DNA from: UBA1765 sp045629945
Lineage (GTDB): Bacteria > Fibrobacterota > Fibrobacteria > Fibrobacterales > Fibrobacteraceae
Direction of reading: 5' to 3'
Assembly: GCA_045629945.1 (NCBI GenBank)
Contig: JAZQSE010000009.1
Coordinates: 1 to 64,000, forward strand
DNA: 64,000 bases
The number at the start of each line of letters is the position of its first letter. Position 1 is the stretch's first letter. A program made the position numbers and the translations under genes. This document shows, in pieces, positions 10,501 to 18,394 of this stretch. The notes beneath the pieces are model-generated. The model was not told the DNA's origin and did no database searches. It saw only the letters and a list, made by a program, of their open reading frames with translations.

Positions 10501-11704
10501 TTCTTCAATACTCGATTCATTTGTGGGCGGAGTCTTTGAAATTTCTTATGTCTACCAAGATAAGAAAGGAAATATTGTTGAAGTTTCTTACCCTGTTGAT
10601 AAGAAAGGAAATATTCTTGAAAATGAAAATGGGGACAAGAGTTATGAAGTGACTTATTCTTATGTGAATAGTTATGGAAATTCAGCCTCTCATACAGTTT
10701 CCATTATCTTAGACGAAGTTCTTCCTGTTGTGAAAATCTTGTCACCAGAACACTTGTCTAAACATTCTTCTGTTTCAATTGAAGTAGTCTGGACTGTTGA
10801 TGGTGTTGAACAAGATACATTGACATTGCAGAGTTTAGATGTTGGGACAAACATAATTATCAGAACGTTCCGCGATAAAGCTGGAAACGAAGCTTCTGAT
10901 ACTGTCGCTATTACAATGAAGAATGCTAAAAACGTTGTGATTTCTATGGTAGAACCTGTTGTAAAAGTGGACCCAGAAAAAGCAGAAGAACTTTATGCTG
11001 GAAATCCGCCAAAAGAAGACGAACGTTTTGCCGTTTCAATTCTCAACCCAAGAGAAGAAAAAGAAGTGACGATTCTTCAGGGTAATTCTTCAAAGGTTGA
11101 AAAAGCAGATGGCGAAGAACCTTACCCAGGTTACCCAGGAAAACACCTTGGTCCAACAATGAAAGTGGAATTGAAAATGCCTTCTGTCAATGCATTTGGT
11201 GGTCTTGCTACCATTGATGACATGATAGAATCTGATGGTTTAGTTTCACTTGAAGCCGGTGGTGGCTGGGATAGAGAAAAAATAACTGTTGATGAATACA
11301 TCAGCGATTACTGCTCTGAAGAATTCCAGCAAGAAGTGGATAAATCTAATTTGGCTGCCACTCCGCTTTATACAGTGAAGTATAAAATGCATGTTTGGAT
11401 TTATACATCGCTCGGTAATTTTGTTGATGATTTCTCTTTCTCTCTTGATTTGACAGATGGAAACTTGGTCAATGATGCTGGTGTTCTGGAACTATTCTTT
11501 GAAATGAAACCTGGCGTGGATGGTGCTTTACGAGCTTCTTCAGGTCGCTTGCTTGGAACAGGAGCATACCTTGTGAAAACAGAAATTTCTTCTGTTGCCA
11601 AATTGCGTTGCCAGTTGCCAGATAAAAAGGTCGGTTCAAAAATTATTGAAAAAGAAAATGACTTGACTTCATTTGGCTATTCAAGACCAGTACATTTGAA
11701 ATAA
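4595..11704 (+). CDS. Giant secreted cadherin-repeat surface protein
   Basis: This is a protein of about 2369 residues with an N-terminal signal peptide (hydrophobic stretch ending near VSAAS). Residues to about 430 form an uncharacterised beta-rich region. A Calx-beta-like stretch follows, then 11 cadherin-like domains (about 550-1655) recognisable by the AEN and LDVNEKP-type motifs, the known Ca2+-binding positions of cadherin folds. Domains 2-8 are near-identical. After them come a region rich in repeated short strands, a Ser/Gly/Asn linker (about 1908-1970), an Ig-like segment (KHSSVSIEVVW, then RDKAGNEASDT) and a C-terminal domain of unknown type. I take ATG 4595 rather than GTG 4589. 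It is a single-gene unit with its own terminator. A role in adhesion to plant fibre or cell-cell contact is inferred from the architecture only. Confidence 0.85.
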   Translation: MNNCKKLFEVGKGLSKSVFSLVLFTCGFVSAASVAPLYFENVGSSAMDNPETQQQYWESLMKYKLWGTNGIDVAEKVIIGDNVGYNGTASGDFVIRNFQHHFGGPTMVGGDFIFSSTTDTISMGPVRVLGDLQVNGKSNNVMEGDWCVQGNITQRYNDGSLNYWNEILTGGIYNDATTLSKKKGSYEDCNEVIAPPVETEMTVPIWPEPDSWDGLEAISMTSSYANETYLIHVPPDSVETNEYGTYDKYITNFSIGGSTGKVLYVLMPPGGKLTRIYSKNGFNFSNSANDMKIIVAYVDDGVTFDRTTMKWDVAAPASKAPPYENQPANGSSWEFTDIDKINLLSNTDYAGNLLFYTTQNINWSYWKSASFQGSWISTGTITVGGHFKLAGQVIANNLKFQADVSGDFRYVPFDPPILNIDPTALASGKFLESDANQYVPIKLDAIPTTMVEFNYCFEAPDSTGEGIASFADFDKEKANMAICGIDTGHVVIPVGKLYPTDSLFVNAVLDGVVEDEESFKLHVFDMGGAVLPGNKRSGSFTLYIKDVDKNFPPVFNDTIFSVPENSKENTVVGTLKATDVNKDDLTYAVLDGDTTIFRVDATGKVILKQEVLDFETRTDYELTVFVTDDLLNDTAIVKITVLDVNEKPVVKDSSFSIAENTLKGTSVGTLTFSDSDKLSPNNTLNFSILSGNGDGFFSISSTGELSVAKDGLDFETTESYTLKVLLSDAGSPVLSDTATVKISILDVNEKPVVKDSSFSIAENTLKGTSVGTLTFSDLDKLSPNNTLKFSILSGNGDGFFSISSTGELSVAKDGLDFETTESYTLTVLLSDAGSPVLSDTATVKISILDVNEKPVVKDSSFSIAENTLKGASVGTLTFSDPDKLSPNNTLKFSILSGNGDGFFSISSTGELSVAQDGLDFETTESYTLKVLLSDAGSPVLSDTATVQISVLDLNEKPTVKDDAFSIAENTLKGASVGTLTFSDPDKLSPNNTLNFSILSGNGEGFFSISSKGELSVAQDGLDFETTASYTLTVLLSDAGSPTLSDTATVQITILDVNEKPIISDASYLVEENNKSGLLLGTLSVSEPDILAPNNTLSFEILSGNDGAYFAVSDDGKLTVARSGLDFESVESYTLTILVSDAGTPSLSDTATVQITVLDVNEKPIVKDDAFSIAENTLKGASVGTLTFSDPDKLSPNNTLSFSVLSGNGEGFFSVSSTGKISVAKDGLDFEKVSSYTLTIQVSDAGTPSLKDTATVKITVLDVNEKPTVENAAFSVAENSNKGTSVGTLTFSDPDKLSPNNTLKFSILSGNGDGFFSISSAGKISVAKTGLDFEKVSGYTLTIQVSDAGSPSLSDTAIVEISILNVNEKPVIADAEFTIPRSATAADLVGVLKASDVDAGDEALLSYAVITSGVPFEQKSSSADLIVKGTKPFVNVAKNIYLFEVVVTDKGGLKDTASVTVKVKNNAPEIVTEEIQIAENSRDSIKVEVSDADGDTKFSYSITDPNNKFVINPSTGVVSLKKDVSLNYESADSVLFIQVTVSDGLESTTKKIKVKVIDVNERPNIENQSFVVAENSLVNTEFGQVKASDPDNDKLTYSVIGGDSDFFTLNEKSGMLSVKKAELDYEKKKSYSLKVVVSDGKLKDTAVVTINVSNLLEQSIVNVLTVESGVTRYEIKKDTAFINRTFANISWVLINKLGKNSYKDTSLQDLPDGCHTYRFADTDKTIDIRGRDSVTICVSTSVPEVEIKPLEKDSSKITGVTIVEGTSSKDSSFYVNEKDNDLVAIVKDPLTNSVDTLPLQVRLDSVVVPKKVLETATEIQKEFFPEPNDSTKKITVENGKVAVEYTQKVNGTTVTVKYYETESGEKILDSEGREVVYVTYATVLNGDTVKLSYPADALTGKPVQVVAGANSSNGSNVSGGSGESGSSSSSKPGTSSKPGSNNNSGSSSNGSGSNSSSGNGSGSSSGSSEDSSILDSFVGGVFEISYVYQDKKGNIVEVSYPVDKKGNILENENGDKSYEVTYSYVNSYGNSASHTVSIILDEVLPVVKILSPEHLSKHSSVSIEVVWTVDGVEQDTLTLQSLDVGTNIIIRTFRDKAGNEASDTVAITMKNAKNVVISMVEPVVKVDPEKAEELYAGNPPKEDERFAVSILNPREEKEVTILQGNSSKVEKADGEEPYPGYPGKHLGPTMKVELKMPSVNAFGGLATIDDMIESDGLVSLEAGGGWDREKITVDEYISDYCSEEFQQEVDKSNLAATPLYTVKYKMHVWIYTSLGNFVDDFSFSLDLTDGNLVNDAGVLELFFEMKPGVDGALRASSGRLLGTGAYLVKTEISSVAKLRCQLPDKKVGSKIIEKENDLTSFGYSRPVHLK
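6521..8683 (+). repeat. Seven tandem 309-bp cadherin-coding units
   Basis: Boundaries at the GATGTGAACGAAAA-type motif fall at 6521, 6830, 7139, 7448, 7757, 8066 and 8375, with the next at 8684. That is seven units of exactly 309 bp (103 codons) without any indel. Units 1-4 are nearly identical in DNA. The fifth (7757-8065) is the most diverged. Confidence 0.95.
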
Positions 11705-11720
11705 TTGTAAATAGCATAAA

Positions 11721-11750
11721 AAATCCGAAGAGAAATCTTCGGATTTTTTT
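11721..11750 (+). terminator. Terminator of the cadherin-repeat gene
   Basis: A 10-bp perfect stem, AAATCCGAAG/CTTCGGATTT, with a 6-nt loop is followed by TTTT. Confidence 0.9.
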
Positions 11751-11772
11751 ATTTCATTTTTTGTAGATGAAG

Positions 11773-11800
11773 TTGCGATAAAAATAGATTTTTATATTTA
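11773..11800 (+). promoter_or_regulatory. Candidate promoter of purB
   Basis: TTGCGA and TATTTA are separated by 16 bp, upstream of purB and after the preceding terminator. The -10 match is weak. Confidence 0.35.
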
Positions 11801-11828
11801 TCAAGCAAATTTTAAACAAGGAATTATA

Positions 11829-13271
11829 ATGAGAGACCAATTTGAAAGTCCATTGATTAAGCGTTATGCTAGTAAAGAAATGAGCTTTATTTTTAGCCCG
11901 CAATACAAATTTCAAACATGGCGGAAACTCTGGATTTTTTTAGCGGAATCAGAAAAAGAATTAGGTCTTTCGATAACGCAAGAACAGATAGATGAATTAA
12001 AAGCTCACGCAACAGACATTAACTTTGATGTGGCAGAAGCAGAAGAAAAACGCCGCCGTCATGATGTGATGAGCCATGTATATGCTTACGGTGTCCAGTG
12101 CCCAAAGGCAAAAGGTATTATTCATTTAGGAGCTACATCGGCATACGTTGGCGATAATACTGATTTAATCCAGATGCAACAAGCAATGATTATTGTCCGT
12201 AAACGACTTTGTCGTGTGATGGATAAACTTTCTGCATTTGCAATGGAATATAAAGATTTGCCTCAGTTGGGAGCAACACACTTTCAAGCTGCACAGTTGA
12301 CAACAGTTGGAAAGCGCGCTTGTTTGTGGCTTCAAGATTTTTTAATTGATTTAGAAGAACTGAATTTTTTGATTGAAGTTCTGCCTTTCCGTGGAGTTAA
12401 AGGTACAACAGGAACACAGGCAAGTTTCATGGAACTTTTCAATGGCGATGAAGAAAAAATTATTGAATTGGATCGCCGTGTTAGTGAAAAGGCTGGCTTT
12501 AAACGCGTGCTGACTATAACTGGGCAGACTTATACCCGTAAATGGGATAACCGCGTAAACCAAGTTCTTTCGTCTATTGCTCAGAGCCTTCATAAATTTG
12601 CAACCGATATGCGTTTAATGCAGGGCTTAAAAGAAGTTGAAGAACCTTTTGAAAAAACTCAAATTGGTTCTTCGGCAATGGCTTACAAACGTAATCCAAT
12701 GCGTAGTGAACGTATTTGTTCTTTAGCTCGTTTTGTAATGGCTCAGGTGAACAGTACTGCTTTAACGCAAGCCACACAATGGTTTGAACGCACTTTAGAT
12801 GATAGTGCTAATAAACGTTTGGCTATTCCAGAAGCCTTCCTTGCAATGGATGCTATGCTTATTATTGCAGAAAACGTTACGAATGGTTTAGTGGTTTACC
12901 CGAAAGTGATTGAAAAGCGAATAATGGCAGAACTTCCATTTATGGCTACAGAAAACATTATTATGGAAGGCGTGAAAAATGGCGGCGACCGCCAGGAACT
13001 TCACGAAGAAATCCGAGTAATGAGTATGGAAGCTGGTAAGGTAGTGAAAGAAGAAGGAAAAGATAACGACCTTCTTGAACGTATTCTTAAAAATGAAGTT
13101 TTCCAGAAATTAGGCATTACAGAAGAAAAACTTAAAGAAATTTTAGACTTGAAAAAATTTGTGGGCAGAGCCCCGGGGCAAGTTGTAAAATTTATTCAAG
13201 AAGAAGTTTCTCCTGCAATTCAAGCTATCCCTGAATGGGATAACATTGATGCCGGAGAATTGAAAGTTTAA
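11829..13271 (+). CDS. purB: Adenylosuccinate lyase
   Basis: This 480-residue enzyme cleaves SAICAR to AICAR plus fumarate and adenylosuccinate to AMP plus fumarate in purine synthesis. It carries the fumarase/aspartase-superfamily signature GSSAMAYKRNP (residue 282 onward) and the substrate-binding segments HDVMSHV and GATSAYVGDN. The length and sequence style resemble the long, animal-type branch (about 480 residues) rather than the shorter Bacillus type. The ATG follows AACAAGGAAT, a good ribosome-binding site. It is probably transcribed alone, between the cadherin terminator and a converging gene on the other strand. Confidence 0.95.
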   Translation: MRDQFESPLIKRYASKEMSFIFSPQYKFQTWRKLWIFLAESEKELGLSITQEQIDELKAHATDINFDVAEAEEKRRRHDVMSHVYAYGVQCPKAKGIIHLGATSAYVGDNTDLIQMQQAMIIVRKRLCRVMDKLSAFAMEYKDLPQLGATHFQAAQLTTVGKRACLWLQDFLIDLEELNFLIEVLPFRGVKGTTGTQASFMELFNGDEEKIIELDRRVSEKAGFKRVLTITGQTYTRKWDNRVNQVLSSIAQSLHKFATDMRLMQGLKEVEEPFEKTQIGSSAMAYKRNPMRSERICSLARFVMAQVNSTALTQATQWFERTLDDSANKRLAIPEAFLAMDAMLIIAENVTNGLVVYPKVIEKRIMAELPFMATENIIMEGVKNGGDRQELHEEIRVMSMEAGKVVKEEGKDNDLLERILKNEVFQKLGITEEKLKEILDLKKFVGRAPGQVVKFIQEEVSPAIQAIPEWDNIDAGELKV

Positions 13272-13293
13272 TTTTTTTGTTTTATTGGAACTT

Positions 13294-14397
13294 TTAGAAG
13301 AAGAAAGCAACTTCTACTTCTGTTCCAATGTGCATTTCATTTTCCTGGTAATCATCACCAATCGGGAATCCCATACGGACGAAAGATTTTATGCTTAGTC
13401 TTTCGGCTGGAGTCAGGTAAAATCTTGGTCCGACAAAAATTTGTTCTAAGTTGTCGTCGTCATCAAGACTCATTGTGTGGTATTCCACAGGAAGCCCTAA
13501 AGAGAACTTTTTAGAAAAAGAAAAACCCGGTTCTAAATAAGCAAACATGTATTCAGGGACCTCAATAGGAGTTGCTTTTTCAAGGTTATCATGTAAAAAG
13601 GCGTAATAAAAAGTGCCTTTTAAATTCATCATTCCTAAATTGAGTTCGGGCTCTACCGTGATGGCTTGGCTGAATCGGGGATATTTTTCTCTTAATTTGT
13701 CTGTATAAGAAGCATGTACTGCTTGTAAATTAAAATATGGAGCAAAGTTTAATTGAAGAACCATGCCTGAACGTAATGAGTTCGATTCACTGGCTTGATT
13801 ACTTTCATAATTTATATAAGACCGGAATAAATGCGTGCTGAAAGGAATGTTGGCAGCAAAATGAATAATGTAGCTTCTTGAATCTTCTTCAATGACTTCA
13901 AAACCATTATCTTCAAATGCCACTAATCCGCGTTTAAAACCAGCCCCAAGAGACATATCCCAGAAATTGATTTCTGCACCGCGAATGTTTCTATCTCTTA
14001 AACCAGCAGCGAATTTTCCAGTGTCATCATAATCGTAGTATCTGAATTTCCCTTCAGAATAAGTTAAATCACCAATCCGATAGTTTAACATTTTGTTTTT
14101 GGTGTATTGCAAATAGGCTCCGTCGTATAGAAACCTTGGAGAACTGCCTTCAGCATCAGCGTTGATTTTTGCAATAGCATTCCAGTGCTCATTGAATATA
14201 GTTTGAAATGCAAGTTTAAAAGTTGAAGTGTAAGTATGGATTAAATCGGGGTCATTCGTGTTGTCTATTCCAAACCTAGGGTCTTGTTGTTTGTAATAGC
14301 CATCGCCATAAAGTTTGACTTCTCCGTGGACATTGAAGTCTGTAGCACTCACGATTGAAGCGAGGGTGAGTAAAGGGATTAGGATTTTGGTTTTCAT
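13294..14397 (-). CDS. Predicted outer-membrane beta-barrel protein
   Basis: A 367-residue protein with a signal peptide (MKTKILIPLLTLASIVSA) and alternating hydrophobic/polar strands rich in aromatic residues throughout. It ends in Phe (VEVAFFF), as outer-membrane barrels do for BAM recognition. The family was not recognised and the transported ligand is unknown. On the minus strand, a TATAAT box at 14479-14484 lies about 80 bp upstream of the start and may be its -10. It converges with purB across a 22-bp gap with no obvious terminator. Confidence 0.7.
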   Translation of the reverse strand: MKTKILIPLLTLASIVSATDFNVHGEVKLYGDGYYKQQDPRFGIDNTNDPDLIHTYTSTFKLAFQTIFNEHWNAIAKINADAEGSSPRFLYDGAYLQYTKNKMLNYRIGDLTYSEGKFRYYDYDDTGKFAAGLRDRNIRGAEINFWDMSLGAGFKRGLVAFEDNGFEVIEEDSRSYIIHFAANIPFSTHLFRSYINYESNQASESNSLRSGMVLQLNFAPYFNLQAVHASYTDKLREKYPRFSQAITVEPELNLGMMNLKGTFYYAFLHDNLEKATPIEVPEYMFAYLEPGFSFSKKFSLGLPVEYHTMSLDDDDNLEQIFVGPRFYLTPAERLSIKSFVRMGFPIGDDYQENEMHIGTEVEVAFFF

Positions 14398-14525
14398 AGA
14401 AACTCCTTTTAAGGTTGTTTTCTTTTACACGAAATTTCTTTTTGAAATTCCGTTTAGAAATTGGTGATAAAAAATGGGATTATAATTTTCCTGTTTCAGG
14501 AAAGAAAAAGAAAGTATTCAAAAAA

Positions 14526-14572
14526 AGAAAAGTTTTCACCTCATTGTTTTTGGTGGACTTTTTTGAATATAC
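14526..14572 (-). terminator. Possible terminator of the MCE-domain gene
   Basis: On the minus strand AAAAGT-CACC pairs with GGTG-ACTTTT across an 11-nt loop with small bulges and is followed by a T-rich tract. The stem is imperfect. Confidence 0.4.
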
Positions 14573-14624
14573 TTCCCGATAGAAAAGTTTTGCAAGAGTG
14601 ATTTTTGCGAGAAAAGGGAGAAAT

Positions 14625-15623
14625 TTATTTGCTAGAATTTTTTAGTTCTTCGCGAAGTTTGGCTTTTTCCCGAGCCGTTTTTCCAATCAAGTTAATGTTT
14701 TCCCAGCGAATTAAAGAAACTTTGTTTCCATTTTCATCGCGAATGTCAAGCCCTTTAGTGTTAAAGGCTTTTATCAGATTTTGAGTACTTTGAATTAAAG
14801 CATTTGTTTTTTGAATAAGAGAATCGTTTTCTAAAAGTTCTCCAATAGGAGAATTTTCAAAAGAATCAATCAGAGAATTGGCATTTTGTGTTTCGTCTGA
14901 AATTTTTACTAAAGCATATTTGGCTGTTTTGATTTTTTCTTTAGCAACAGAGTCAATGGTGTTGACTGCACTATTTGTTTGTTCTGTGATGGTATTTATA
15001 GATTTAGTTGTTGTATCGACTACGTCAAAAACATTGTCTAACTTTTCTGGGAGCATTTTTGAAAGGCTTTCGGTTTGTTGCAAAAGACCTTCAAGTTTAG
15101 AAACATATCCTTCAAATACACTAGAAAAAGAAGGGTGAGTAGAATCGCCTTCTGCTACAAGAACGACCATAGATTGTAATGCTTCCACTTGTTTGACCAC
15201 ATCTTCAATTAAACGCAGAGCTTCTGCAATCCCTGGCTCAAAAATACCTTGATGAATATAATCTTCGGGCAAATCTTTTCCGGTTTTAGATGCGATGATT
15301 TCTAAGCGGCGTTGGCCCATAAGAGCGTAATTAACGTTTTTAAAAATAGTTCCTTCTCTTAAGCGTAATGGTTCGTTAAAGTGGACTGTAACTCTTGCTC
15401 TGTCGCCAAGCCATTGGATTTCGCGGACAACACCAACTTCATAGCCTCTGAGTGTAGCAAGGTCTTCTGGTTGTAAAGAACCTAATTCCTGAAAATCAAT
15501 TGTAGCTGTGTAGCGAGTAGCGTGGTGTGCTTTCCACATACCAATGGCAACTAGCGTTATTGTAGCTATTATAAAAGCAAAAGATATGTAGCCAATGGTT
15601 TTATCTGATATTTTGATTCTCAT
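14625..15623 (-). CDS. MlaD/MCE-family membrane-anchored protein
   Basis: About 332 residues. An N-terminal membrane anchor (IGYISFAFIIATITLVAIGM) is followed by a single MCE domain (approximately 35-115) with the typical LRGYEVGVVREIQWL and ALMGQRRLEI elements, then a long predicted helical/coiled-coil C-terminal region. MCE proteins are periplasmic ligand-binding parts of MlaFEDB-like ABC systems that move phospholipids between the membranes. The permease and ATPase partners are not adjacent. I chose ATG 15623 instead of the TTG 14 codons upstream, because the extra segment lies outside the membrane-anchor topology. Function is inferred from the domain only. Confidence 0.75.
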   Translation of the reverse strand: MRIKISDKTIGYISFAFIIATITLVAIGMWKAHHATRYTATIDFQELGSLQPEDLATLRGYEVGVVREIQWLGDRARVTVHFNEPLRLREGTIFKNVNYALMGQRRLEIIASKTGKDLPEDYIHQGIFEPGIAEALRLIEDVVKQVEALQSMVVLVAEGDSTHPSFSSVFEGYVSKLEGLLQQTESLSKMLPEKLDNVFDVVDTTTKSINTITEQTNSAVNTIDSVAKEKIKTAKYALVKISDETQNANSLIDSFENSPIGELLENDSLIQKTNALIQSTQNLIKAFNTKGLDIRDENGNKVSLIRWENINLIGKTAREKAKLREELKNSSK

Positions 15624-15691
15624 AAGATAAATGAAATATAATTTTTTTTCTGTTTTGTTTTTCAAATAATATATTTCATTCTGAGGTGTTT

Positions 15692-16948
15692 ATGAAAAAA
15701 ATGGGATTGTTTTTTAGTTTTGTTCTGGCAAGTTTCTTATTTGCTGAAGAATCTACAGATGTTTTTGGCTTTCAGAAATTCTATAAGTCAAAATCGGGAA
15801 TGCAAGAATGGAATTCTTTGCACTGGGCCAATGGTTCTGAAAGAACATTTAAAGATTGGGCTGGAGATGCAGAAGACCCAACGCAATGGACAGATGATAG
15901 AAGTTCTGATGGTGGTGGCTTTTATGTAGATGGAAAGGGGACTATGCAAATGCTTGCAAATAACCCGCGTTTTCATATAAATAGTCTTCAATCATGGGCG
16001 AGCGTAAAACAAGAATTCTTAAATACTGAATACACGGCTTATTTTAAACGCGATGCCCTTGGTGGTGAAAATTATGGCGGAATGGTAGTGGGTGTTCGTT
16101 CCGGTCCACTTGGGCATGCTTCTGGAGGTGGTAATAATTGTGATGCAAATACTTACTATGCCCGTTTTCGGAATGATGGCAAGTGGGATTTTGAAAAAGA
16201 ATGGAAACACCCAGGAAGCTATTACCGCAGCACTTCTGGAATAGGCGCTCAAGACCCTCTCTGGGGTGGAAGTGCTTTGCCCGTAGATAAGTGGATAGGA
16301 ATGAAGTATATCGTTTACAATAAGGATGCTTCAACGGTGCGCTTAGAACTTTACATTGATTCAACGAGTAATGCAACGCCTCCTGGCAAGTGGGAACTTG
16401 TAGGAACTGCAGAAGACTCTGGTCAAGATTGGTCTGGGGCTTCCTATGGAGCTGCGACTATTGAAGGGTGTGCCGATTACAATGGCTTAGTCAATGCTTA
16501 TGCTGCAATTCTTGACGGGGGAATTGTTTTAATGCGTTCAGATAATGACCATCCTTATTACAAATACGTTTCTGTTCGTGAAATTGAACCAACTCAAAAA
16601 TTTGAAAATGAAAATTCTGGTTCAGGGGATAATGAACAAACTCCTGAAAGTGGTTCTGGTGAAACTGAAAAAGAAGAAATACCAGAAGGCGGCTCTGGCG
16701 AAGAAATTCCGAATTCTTTAGAAAAGCCAGTATTGAAATTTTTGAATGTCCAACAGAAAGGAAGTTCACTTTATATTTCTGGAGTAGAAAAGGCTGATGT
16801 CGTTGTATTTGACCTTCAGGGGAGACTCCTTCAAAGAAAAATGGGAATCTCTGAAAATATTTCATTGGAGGCGTTCCCAAAAGGAATTTATATAGTTCAG
16901 GTGCAAGCTTTGAAACAAGTGACAACATTACGCATCTCTTTGCCTTAA
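15692..16948 (+). CDS. Secreted jelly-roll carbohydrate-active protein with C-terminal sorting-like domain
   Basis: 418 residues: signal peptide (LFFSFVLASFLFA), a beta-rich catalytic or binding domain (about 20-300), an acidic Gly/Ser/Pro/Glu linker (GSGDNEQTPESGSGE), and a C-terminal domain (about 345-418) with VVVFDLQGRLLQRK and LEAFPKGIYIVQV. That last pattern matches type-A sorting domains of the T9SS kind. The main domain (EYTAYFKRD, GGMVVGVRSG, YARFRNDGKW) resembles Cip1-like/polysaccharide-lyase jelly rolls, but I cannot fix the family or see a certain active site. ATG 15692 is preceded by TGAGGTG; a GTG two codons earlier is less likely. It is transcribed divergently from the MCE gene, and a terminator follows. 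Confidence 0.6.
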   Translation: MKKMGLFFSFVLASFLFAEESTDVFGFQKFYKSKSGMQEWNSLHWANGSERTFKDWAGDAEDPTQWTDDRSSDGGGFYVDGKGTMQMLANNPRFHINSLQSWASVKQEFLNTEYTAYFKRDALGGENYGGMVVGVRSGPLGHASGGGNNCDANTYYARFRNDGKWDFEKEWKHPGSYYRSTSGIGAQDPLWGGSALPVDKWIGMKYIVYNKDASTVRLELYIDSTSNATPPGKWELVGTAEDSGQDWSGASYGAATIEGCADYNGLVNAYAAILDGGIVLMRSDNDHPYYKYVSVREIEPTQKFENENSGSGDNEQTPESGSGETEKEEIPEGGSGEEIPNSLEKPVLKFLNVQQKGSSLYISGVEKADVVVFDLQGRLLQRKMGISENISLEAFPKGIYIVQVQALKQVTTLRISLP

Positions 16949-16960
16949 GTTTAAATTTTA

Positions 16961-16984
16961 CCTCACTTTTTAAGTGGGGTTTTC
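16961..16984 (+). terminator. Terminator after the jelly-roll protein gene
   Basis: CCTCACTT/AAGTGGGG stem (one G-U) with a 3-nt loop, then TTTTCT. Confidence 0.8.
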
Positions 16985-17022
16985 TATATTTTCACATGCC
17001 AAACATTTAAAAGGATTTTAAA

Positions 17023-18300
17023 ATGGCTAAAGTTCAGAAAAATTCAAAAAAGAAAGTGGTTCTCGCCTACAGTGGCGGATTAGATACCTCCATCATTATT
17101 CCTTGGTTAATCGAAAATTATGATTGCGAAGTGATTGCTTTTGCAGCAGATCTTGGTCAAAATGATTTTCCAGATGCTAAGGCTTTAGAACAGAAAGCTT
17201 TGAATACTGGTGCCTCCAAGTGCTACGTTTTAGACCTTCGTAAAGAATTTTTGGAAGATTACGTATGGCCAACTGTTCGTGCAGGCGCTCGTTATGAAAA
17301 TACTTACCTTTTAGGAACTTCTTTTGCTCGCCCATTGATTGCAAAATATCAGGTTAAAATTGCAGAAAAAGAAGGTGCTTACGCTGTTGCTCATGGTGCA
17401 ACAGGTAAAGGTAATGACCAGGTTCGTTTTGAATTGACTTATGCCGCAATGAACCCGAAACTTGAAGTGATTGCTCCATGGAAAGACCCTAAATGGAACA
17501 TTCACAGCCGTGAAGATGCAATCGATTACGCACAAGCCCGTGGCATTTCTTTGAATGGTATTTCTAAAAAGAAAATTTATTCCGAAGATGGTAACTTGTG
17601 GCACCTTTCTCATGAAGGCGGCATTTTAGAAGAACCAGATAAAGAACATAAGTATGACATGCTCAAGCATACTAAAACTTATGAAAAGGCTCCTTCTAAG
17701 CCAGGTTATGTGACGATTTCTTTTGATAAGGGAAATCCTGTGGCAATTGATGGCAAGAAAATGGGTGCTGTTGAATTGCTTGAATATTTAAACAAGATTG
17801 GTGGCGAACACGCTTGTGGCCTTTTAGACATTGTGGAAAACCGTCTTGTTGGCTTAAAGAGCCGCGGTGTTTATGAAACTCCGGGTGGTTCTTTGCTTTA
17901 CAAAGCACATGAATGCCTTGAACAATTAGTTCTTGATAAAGAAACTTTGTTCGAAAAGCAAAAAATGTCTATGACATACGCCAATTTGGTTTACAATGGC
18001 CAATGGTTCACGCCACTCCGTCAGGCAATGGATGCTTTTATTTCTGAAACTCAGAAAGTCGTTACGGGTGAAGTTACCTTGAAACTTTACAAGGGTAACA
18101 TTATTCCTGCAGGCATCAAGAGCCCATATAGCTTATACGACATGGAACTTGGTGGATTCTCTGATGTGGAAATGTACGATCAGAAGGATGCAACAGGCTT
18201 TATCCGCTGCTATGGCTTGCCAATGAAAACCCGTGCTCTTTTGCTTGGCAAAAAGACAAACGTTGATTTTGGCGGTGAAGCAAAACTTCCTAAGAAATAA
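17023..18300 (+). CDS. argG: Argininosuccinate synthase
   Basis: 425 residues. It joins citrulline and aspartate with ATP to give argininosuccinate in arginine synthesis. The ATP-binding P-loop-like motif AYSGGLDTSI lies at residues 14-23, with GATGKGNDQVRFE and the citrulline/aspartate-contact region EGGILEEP downstream. The ribosome-binding site AAAAGGAT precedes the ATG. The gene stands alone between two terminators, and no other arg gene is near. It is the last backbone gene before the restriction-modification island. Confidence 0.95.
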   Translation: MAKVQKNSKKKVVLAYSGGLDTSIIIPWLIENYDCEVIAFAADLGQNDFPDAKALEQKALNTGASKCYVLDLRKEFLEDYVWPTVRAGARYENTYLLGTSFARPLIAKYQVKIAEKEGAYAVAHGATGKGNDQVRFELTYAAMNPKLEVIAPWKDPKWNIHSREDAIDYAQARGISLNGISKKKIYSEDGNLWHLSHEGGILEEPDKEHKYDMLKHTKTYEKAPSKPGYVTISFDKGNPVAIDGKKMGAVELLEYLNKIGGEHACGLLDIVENRLVGLKSRGVYETPGGSLLYKAHECLEQLVLDKETLFEKQKMSMTYANLVYNGQWFTPLRQAMDAFISETQKVVTGEVTLKLYKGNIIPAGIKSPYSLYDMELGGFSDVEMYDQKDATGFIRCYGLPMKTRALLLGKKTNVDFGGEAKLPKK

Positions 18301-18322
18301 TCTTTCTTAAAGTTATTTGAGA

Positions 18323-18359
18323 TTCCCTTGTAACTTCACAGTTGCAAGGGAATTTTTTT
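18323..18359 (+). terminator. Terminator of argG
   Basis: TTCCCTTG/CAAGGGAA stem (18323-18330, 18345-18352), extendable by AAC/GTT, followed by a run of seven T. Confidence 0.9.
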
Positions 18360-18394
18360 GCCAAATTTTATGACAAGTTATATATATTTCAAGT